64,000 nucleotides of DNA from Stictocephala bisonia (lineage: Eukaryota; Arthropoda; Insecta; Hemiptera; Membracidae), in NCBI GenBank assembly GCA_035578905.1, contig JAQJVL010000200.1, positions 124,001 to 188,000 on the forward strand. The letters are read 5' to 3'. The translations under genes and the position numbers were made by a program. This document shows, piece after piece, positions 57,881 to 64,000 of the stretch; within the stretch, counting starts at the first letter, position 1, and every line of letters begins with the position of its first letter. The notes beneath the pieces are model-generated. The model had not been told where the DNA came from. It saw nothing but the letters and a program-made list of their open reading frames with translations, and made no database searches.

Positions 57881-58262
57881 CAGGAGTATAGTTCACGAAA
57901 CACAAGACCAAGCTAAACTTGTTCCAGTAGATAATTTTCAATCAAAGATAGAAGTGACTGAAGCAGACATGACCCAAGTTTTAAAAAGGTATCGCTGGGA
58001 TGATGGGACTGCATTCACCCACTGTATTTCAGGCGATCTTGATGATCCAAGGCATTTGTCAACAGGAGTGGCAGTGACTTTTAGAAAATAATTTGGTAAA
58101 CCTCTACAGTCTGATTGAATATCTGAGTAATTGTCATATGAAAAACAGTACTGACAACAATACTGCTGGTGTATTTGGTATGGTTACAAAATCAGCATTT
58201 AATGGAAAACCAACTAAACAAAGCTATGATGAGGCACTTATTCAGTTATCAGAGGATTTCTG
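57876..58262 (+). pseudogene. Macro-domain-like relic
   Basis: The 71-codon ORF contains AFTHCISGDLDDPRHLSTGV followed by AVTFRK, resembling the ADP-ribose-binding entry of macro domains (HCVS-D---GAGIA--F---FG). After a stop the next pieces are VFGMVTKSAFNGKPTKQSYD and EALIQLSEDF, matching the following strand and helix (LVTK---KPTY----AL--L). The final part with the GCG loop is missing. Binding ability cannot be judged from this remnant. Confidence 0.6.
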
Positions 58263-58799
58263 AAAACAAGATTTAGTAAACTAATTTGCTCTCTCACTAT
58301 CTCACTATCGGTATCTCACTATGAATTTATAAATAAACTAAAAAATAATTTATTTAACGCAGTCACCAGAAGTAAATGTTGTAATTCAAACATACATCAT
58401 GAGAAGGTTAGTATATTGAATTCAACAAGACATTCAGACTATGCACTATTTGATATTTCAAATCCATTTATTGGATGTTCGCCAGTAAGTCTACCGGAGA
58501 GTACAGGGATGCATCCCACAGTGCAATCCTCTCTAAATAGAAGCACTCGACTTGATGACTCAAGACAGAGCATTATGTGTTGCCTCACTTAATAACTTCC
58601 CTACACATTCTCTCATCTCAGTTTCAGAGTCTCAAATGCCATTAACTTCCTCTTATCGGGTGAGTTGTTAAATAAATTACATTACTAAAGATATAACTGC
58701 AAATAATAATACAATGAGCCTGTATACTAGTTCAACAATGTTTTTTAGGGTAATTAATCCCACCTAGAAAAACTTTGTAAATGACAGACCATTCACTTC

Positions 58800-59110
58800 T
58801 ACTATGAAGCACCTAGCTAAGAACATAAATCTCACTGGGTCTTTTACTTTGTTTTATCAAAATGTTCAATGTTTGCCATCGAGATAGGATCAGTTGGAAT
58901 TTTCTTTGGCTGAACTTTATTCTGATGTTTTGGCCCTCTCTGAACATGATATTAGAGATGATGAATTGGACCTTAATATTTGAGGTTATAAGATAAGTTA
59001 TTCTTTTGTCATAAAACAACAAGAGGGGTTTCATGATCTTGGTGAAAAATGATATTAGAAATACGAATATTTCAAATAACTCAATGCAATTTTTGATCCA
59101 GGCCCTTCAT
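58800..59110 (+). pseudogene. APE-type LINE endonuclease, first third only
   Basis: One frame reads HLAKNINLTGSFTLFYQNVQ, LEFSLAELYSDVLALSEHDI and DDELDLNI-GYKISYSFVIK. This corresponds to QNV--L-SK and LTEHGL--EEI----GY-L---FSRK of LINE endonucleases, as also seen at 15880-16050. The metal-binding asparagine and glutamate remain, but stops follow and the rest is lost. Confidence 0.7.
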
Positions 59111-59426
59111 AAGAATTGAACATTTTTGCATTAAATCTAGGTGTCTGGCCTCTGTGGAGAGTTCTTTGAGGCTGTTGCCAATTCATTTGTGGCCTAAGTA
59201 TATTGCTAGCCATTAGTTTAGAGCTCACTGAGGTATGCTACTTTTTTGTGCATGGATTTTCAGTGATTGACTTTTGACTTGCATGGTGTGCCCATCTTTT
59301 GCTATCTTATTTTTTGTGCATGATTTTCTGAGTGCCTAAATTATTTTATTTTACTTGCATGGTGTATTTACATTAAGTTTAGTTTTAAATCATTTGACTT
59401 AGCCTATTGTACAAGCATGTATTTAA

Positions 59427-60545
59427 CCCTTTTAGTGCCAGACATTTTTTCAATGTACATGTGAGAAATGCCAACCTGTTTTATGAAGGTGTATGCGAAA
59501 AATGCCAGGCCACTTTTCAAGATTTTGACAACATTTAAACAAAAAATCATATATTTTTTGTTTATTTGAATAAATTAACATATGAGGTGTTGTTTGTTAG
59601 GTAATTATGTGTAGTACCTAAAAAAAATACTCATGAAGTTAGGATAACATTTTTACAATTTGTGTTTGTAAAAAAATAAATAAATAAATAAATAAATAAT
59701 TTCTTTTTTAACTTTGACCATATATAACTGCCTTTATATGTAGCCCACACTAAAATGGTTTTAGTACAAATTGTAGTAAATCTAATTGTTAACACACACA
59801 CAAAATTTGAAGCAGTTACCTTGAAAAATGGAGAAGTTATTATATTTCTTCAAAAACCATGTAAAATCCTAAATTCTTGGTAAAATCCAAAATGACATAC
59901 TTAGCACTGAATCCATAAAACATATTTCTATACACATGTTCTTGAGTCCAATGTTTTAAATAGTTTATAAAAATAATAAAGAAAGTACATAAAACTAAAA
60001 TTATCTATTTTAAGTATACACAAAAGTATCACTTAGATCGTCTTCATCATAAACATGAACACCACTTTGTGCAACGCTATCTAGGATTGTATTTTCACTT
60101 ACAGGCGATCTCGCTCTTTACTCATGATTCAATCTATTTACATAACTTATAAATAATACATACAAACTAATATAAAAGAATAAAAAGGTACAAATTTAGA
60201 CAAAACGATCACCTAGCAACAAAACAATAACAACAATCAAAACATACACTCACTGAATGACGAAACTGCAATGTAGCGGTAAACATATGCTATTACGTCA
60301 TCATTGTTGAGCGTAGAGTAAAAAGGATTTTTTGTTGACAATAGTAATAGTATCTAGATACAGGACACAAAGTTTGGTGGCGTTTGGTCAATAATTGAAT
60401 TTACATAACAACAAAAACCGGACGTGCGCCCCCAGCGCACGTCGGCATTTTTAGTAAAACGTAGTGACGAGCGCTCACGGCGCACGCCGGGATTTTTCGA
60501 ATAAATAGCGACGTGCGCTCACGGCGCACGTCGGCACTAAAAGGG
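59427..60545 (-). mobile_element. TTAA-flanked piggyBac-like element E5
   Basis: This 1119-bp element lies between TTAA at 59423-59426 and 60546-60549. Its 13-bp inverted ends cccttttagtgcc are perfect. Three long palindromes (gacgtgcgc...gcgcacgtc) stand at 60421-60443, 60466-60488 (imperfect) and 60510-60532, with periods of 45 and 44. On the opposite side the motif aaatgcca repeats without palindromes. It is inserted in the 3' part of the retroelement relic. Confidence 0.92.
60010..60125 (-). pseudogene. N-terminal transposase-like remnant in E5
   Basis: The minus strand gives RARSPVSENTILDSVAQSG and then VYDEDDLSDTF before a stop. The start atg is one base out of frame (atgagtaaagagcg). 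The RSPVSENTI block matches E1 and E2. Confidence 0.6.
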
Positions 60546-60589
60546 TTAATGGCCAAATAAATATCTTGAATCTTGAAAACAATAATATA

Positions 60590-61735
60590 GAAGAAATGTG
60601 TATTTTTATGGTTAGTAGTTGCTTGTATCATTATCCTCTTAACATATTCTTACATAAATCAAGTAAAAATTGCAATTTAAAAGTATTTACTCTGATTTTG
60701 TGAGTTTTTGTTTTTGTTTTTTTATCGAAATTCAAATCACAGTGCCGAAAAAGATTTTCATTTGTAGAATGTGCTAAAGTAGATAAATGTTGTTGTCTAC
60801 ATTAACCTTCTACAGCATAAGTTCTATATAACTGACATTAATCTGTTTAAATGTTTAATACTTAGTGATCCTAGGCGTGATAGTTACAGATTTGTCAGCA
60901 AATCCTTTATTGATAATCTTATAGTGATAATGCACAATATCAGATATAACAAGAAAACATTTCCCAAGATATGTGACCAAAAGCCTATTTGACATTTTAT
61001 TTAATGTCCTTAGATAATATTCATGATCAATAGCAACTAGATTTATTTTTCGAAGAGATAAAACATCATAGTAAATTTGTTTAAGTTCCTAATTAAAATA
61101 ATACCTCCGTTTTTTACAAACTTAAACAACTAGCGTGTGACCAAGTAAATGTTGAAGGGTGTGATTGCATGTATTCCTATTAGAGGTCAATGGAGACTAT
61201 GAAACTCACCCTTTTTATGTTGAAAGTATAAAGTTAAAAACTTGTAAATAAAGGTTATTTATTTGTTGATTTCCGTACATGAGGTTATATGATGGAAAGT
61301 CATTAAAACATATGATTACACCAGTATACAAAACATATCACACATGCATACGTAATTGATCAGCTGCTGATTTTGTTATGTGTACGTAGTTGTTTTTATT
61401 TCAAAGAGTAAAAATAAGGTAACATTTTCCTACCATAGAGTATTTATTCAATAATAATAATAAGCTTGCGTATTGTATTGGGAATAATGCAGTACTGCAT
61501 TAGCATAGACCTTCTATTATACCTAGAATAGAATGTCTATTGTATTAGCATAATAAAGTGTAAGGAATTTAAATGGGTGTTTGGATAAAAGTTACCGTCT
61601 GGATCTGTCATTCGACTCATTCTGATAATATTAAATATTATGATAATATTAAAGCATACTTTCCTGACCAATAGTAGCTCGTCAGGGAAGTAATCATTAA
61701 GGTAATGTATTTTAAAAGTACCTTTAATTTAACTT
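60590..61735. other. AT-rich stretch, nothing recognised
   Basis: No coding frame. A short inverted pair (tagacattctattc / gaatagaatgtcta-like) lies near 61505-61540. Confidence 0.35.
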
Positions 61736-61737
61736 AA

Positions 61738-62020
61738 GCGGGGGCGTACCCTGAGGGGCCCGGGTCTCCAACCTATTTTTTTTATTTATATATATTTTTT
61801 TTGTCTCATTGGGCAATAGTTGAAACTAGTTACTTCATCATTATAGACGTTTACTCTTTCTTCATAAATTTAATCATTTGTAAGCTTAACTACTTTTATG
61901 TACCATTATACATAATATGTAAATAAAGATAATTTGAGTTTAATTTTTAGTTTGAATGACGTTTATTACATGTGTCTGTCGGCCCCCTCTAAACACTATA
62001 ACCCTGGATACGCACCTGAA
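61738..62020. mobile_element. Probable MITE with ggggcgtaccc ends
   Basis: The left side cgggggcgtaccctgagggg pairs loosely with the inverse of ccctggatacgcacctg at the right. Inner gggcccgg / ggccccc segments also pair. The terminal type (caggtgcgtatccaggg) is common among hAT-like MITEs. No target duplication was determined. Confidence 0.5.
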
Positions 62021-62639
62021 CTTATGATTTATAAGAAGTTTAACACAGTTACAAAGAATGAAAATTGGAAATAGATTTCAAATCTGTTAAAAGTACAAGT
62101 GAAACGACTTATTTCCATTGAAAATTATTAACAATCGAATAGCATACATTAAACGATTAGTTGTTGTAAACGCAGACCAAGAACAATTTAAAAAAACACA
62201 AGGCACCACGAAGATAAAACCAGATAAAACGAGCTATATTAAAGCTTAAACATGTGGTTTGCAGCATCAAATAGTTAGTTAGATCACTTTACAGAATTAT
62301 TTTCTTTTAAAGAGATACAGACTACTTAATATCGAAAACATTAATTACTTGAAACTCCTCAACCACAACAAAATACATACCCCTAATAAAAACGGAAATA
62401 ATTTATAAACAAAAAGCAACGACAAAAATGCTTTAGACACATTTTCTGCAGTCTGGAAATACTTTACAGAGGGTCAACTAATTATTAAATAATATAATAG
62501 GAGTACTTAGAATTCCCTATGCAGATGTATCTAGCGATTGTTCCCTTCACTCCATATGAGGTAAATGTTCAATTACAACTTACAAGAACTCTTGGCCCTA
62601 AAAAAGCTCTGCAGTATGATTAATATGAGAAATACTATA

Positions 62640-62900
62640 GGGACTTCATAATAAAGGAATTATTCTAATTGAGTGTACATCTAACTTTGTATTTAGTCAT
62701 GAATATTTTTCTATACACTGGAAATTAGCACAGAAAACACTTCTACCTAAAGCAATGAAATGTGCTCAAAATTATTCTTATATAAAGCCAAAAGCTATTG
62801 CCTATCATGTCTAAATTATTTTTTAAACTATCTTAAAAGACTTTAGACCTTAATGTCTATTTCATTCCTGAACATCAGTTTGGAATTAACATTTACTTTA
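62640..62900 (+). pseudogene. LINE reverse-transcriptase fingers relic
   Basis: The plus strand reads WKLAQKTLLPKAMKCAQNYS then IKPKAIAYHV, resembling WK-A-V--IPK--K----YRPISL of jockey-like elements. The surrounding frames are full of stops. Confidence 0.4.
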
Positions 62901-62904
62901 TATT

Positions 62905-64000
62905 AAACCGTTAAACAAACATGGCAGAAAATAAATTATATTCTTCCACTTTTGTTGATAACAACAGACATTAGATAAATTATGGGAATATCCTAGTTGC
63001 GCCTCAGCGGCAGCCTTTGTAATTTGTCTTCCAGGGGAAACGAAAGCTCAGTAGCATGATGTTACCACAAATGATATGTCGATGGCTACTACACAAGAAG
63101 TTTTTATTAGTTCAATTTAACTGACAATTAAATCAATTTGTTTAAAATACTTGTTATCTATTTATTAATCTTCAATTATTTATATCATGTGAGCTTATAT
63201 AAAATAGTGAAACTGGCATTTAAGTTTATTTTAATAAAGAATAGCAATATATGAACTGGCTTTGACATTCAGTTTGATGTATTTAGAAGTAGCCACGACA
63301 AATGACAACAACTAACTGGGGTTTATTACAAAATAAAACCTCACCCTTACAATGACACTCACTCCAAGTGTCTTTGACATGTATGTTGGGTGGGAGGTGA
63401 GAGTTTGGATCGATTCCAAATAAATAATTGGTAAAATCTATGAGTTAGCCCAAAATGAGTTTCTCAGGTTCATGCTGTATTTCTCAGCGTCTCCCTTCGT
63501 CACCTAAAGAATGTGGCAGGGGGTAACCGATGGTACTTTGATATTCTACTTGAAACGGTCGAGGCGCAACTGGAATGCTGGTTTTATGACCCTCATTAGT
63601 TAGTTATGTTGAGGTGCAACTGGGATGTATCCTAAACTATGGCACCCTGGACAATAAGTCATAAAACATTTATATAATGCATAAACATCGTCAAGTCTAA
63701 CATTAAAATATTAATAAAACTATACTCAGTATAGAAGTATTTATTAAATAAATTAAGTTATTATTCAGAATATGAAGTGGTATGTGTAAGTTTACAGTAG
63801 CTTCCACGTCACTATTATAATGTTTTAAAGTCATATTTGTTGGATTCTTGACTTCACTTTGAAGCTTTTGATCTACCGAGGTGCAGAACTAACGTTATTT
63901 TTTAATTGGAAACTTTTTAAATGAAGTATAAATTTGAAATTTTTATTTTTGAAAATTCTAACAAAATCTATATTCATATAGATTTATCTGGCATTTCAAA
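62905..64000. other. AT-rich end of window, nothing recognised
   Basis: A short direct repeat gaggcgcaactggaatg / gaggtgcaactgggatg lies at 63560 and 63610. No coding frame supported. Confidence 0.35.

Larger units (their letters stand above)
56489..60590 (+). mobile_element. Decayed retroelement with protease, SGNH, macro and endonuclease segments
   Basis: Four domain-like remnants lie in one orientation in order: Ulp1-like protease (56489-56977), SGNH hydrolase (57380-57880), macro domain (57876-58262) and an APE endonuclease start (58800-59110). The 3' side, after the inserted TTAA element E5, ends ccaaataaatatcttgaatc, a LINE-like tail. No reverse transcriptase was found between 59110 and the tail, so that part is deleted. 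That all segments belong to one element is inferred from order, strand and spacing. Confidence 0.55.

Overview
The window is AT-rich, intron-bearing eukaryotic DNA crowded with nested transposable elements. P-type, piggyBac-type, hAT-type, Tc1 and mariner DNA elements, several non-LTR retrotransposons (LINEs) and tRNA-derived SINEs point to an insect. A hemipteran or similar large-genome insect is a guess from the repeat mix, not a demonstrated fact. No rRNA, tRNA gene, CRISPR array, bacterial operon or intact virus was recognised.

Two host genes can be supported, both on the minus strand. The first (56007 to 45896) is a four-exon BTB-BEN protein of 335 residues with matching splice phases. 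The second (29323 to 23428) gives three consecutive exons of a DC-STAMP-domain membrane protein (DCST1/DCST2, sneaky-like); its other exons were not found. The introns of both are full of repeat relics.

Layout. 1-20405: a very large inverted duplication, with arms 1-5567 and 14225-20405. Each arm was invaded after duplication by different elements, so each arm gives the empty site for insertions in the other. The left arm holds two nested TTAA (piggyBac-like) elements and two adjacent hAT-like MITEs. The right arm holds a nearly complete LINE with coiled-coil ORF1, endonuclease and reverse transcriptase. The spacer holds a LINE with an intact 562-codon reverse transcriptase ORF, a hAT-like MITE, and a P-type element with a THAP domain nested in another MITE. 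20400-46000: the DCST exons, SINEs, LINE relics, a Tc1 relic, a 36-bp minisatellite at two places, a 350-bp palindrome and two more TTAA elements. 45896-56007: the BTB-BEN gene. 56489-60590: a decayed retroelement carrying a Ulp1-like protease, an SGNH hydrolase, a macro domain and an APE endonuclease start, interrupted by a fifth TTAA element. 60590-64000: mostly non-coding.

The most striking pattern is shared by the five TTAA-flanked elements at 1690, 2050, 35299, 41347 and 59427. Each is about 1.0-1.1 kb. Each has palindromes repeated two or three times with a 41-45 bp period beside one terminal repeat, always on the 5' side of a transposase-like N-terminal remnant. The palindrome sequence itself is entirely different in every family. 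The four hAT-like MITEs show a parallel pattern, with similar ends but unrelated internal repeated motifs.
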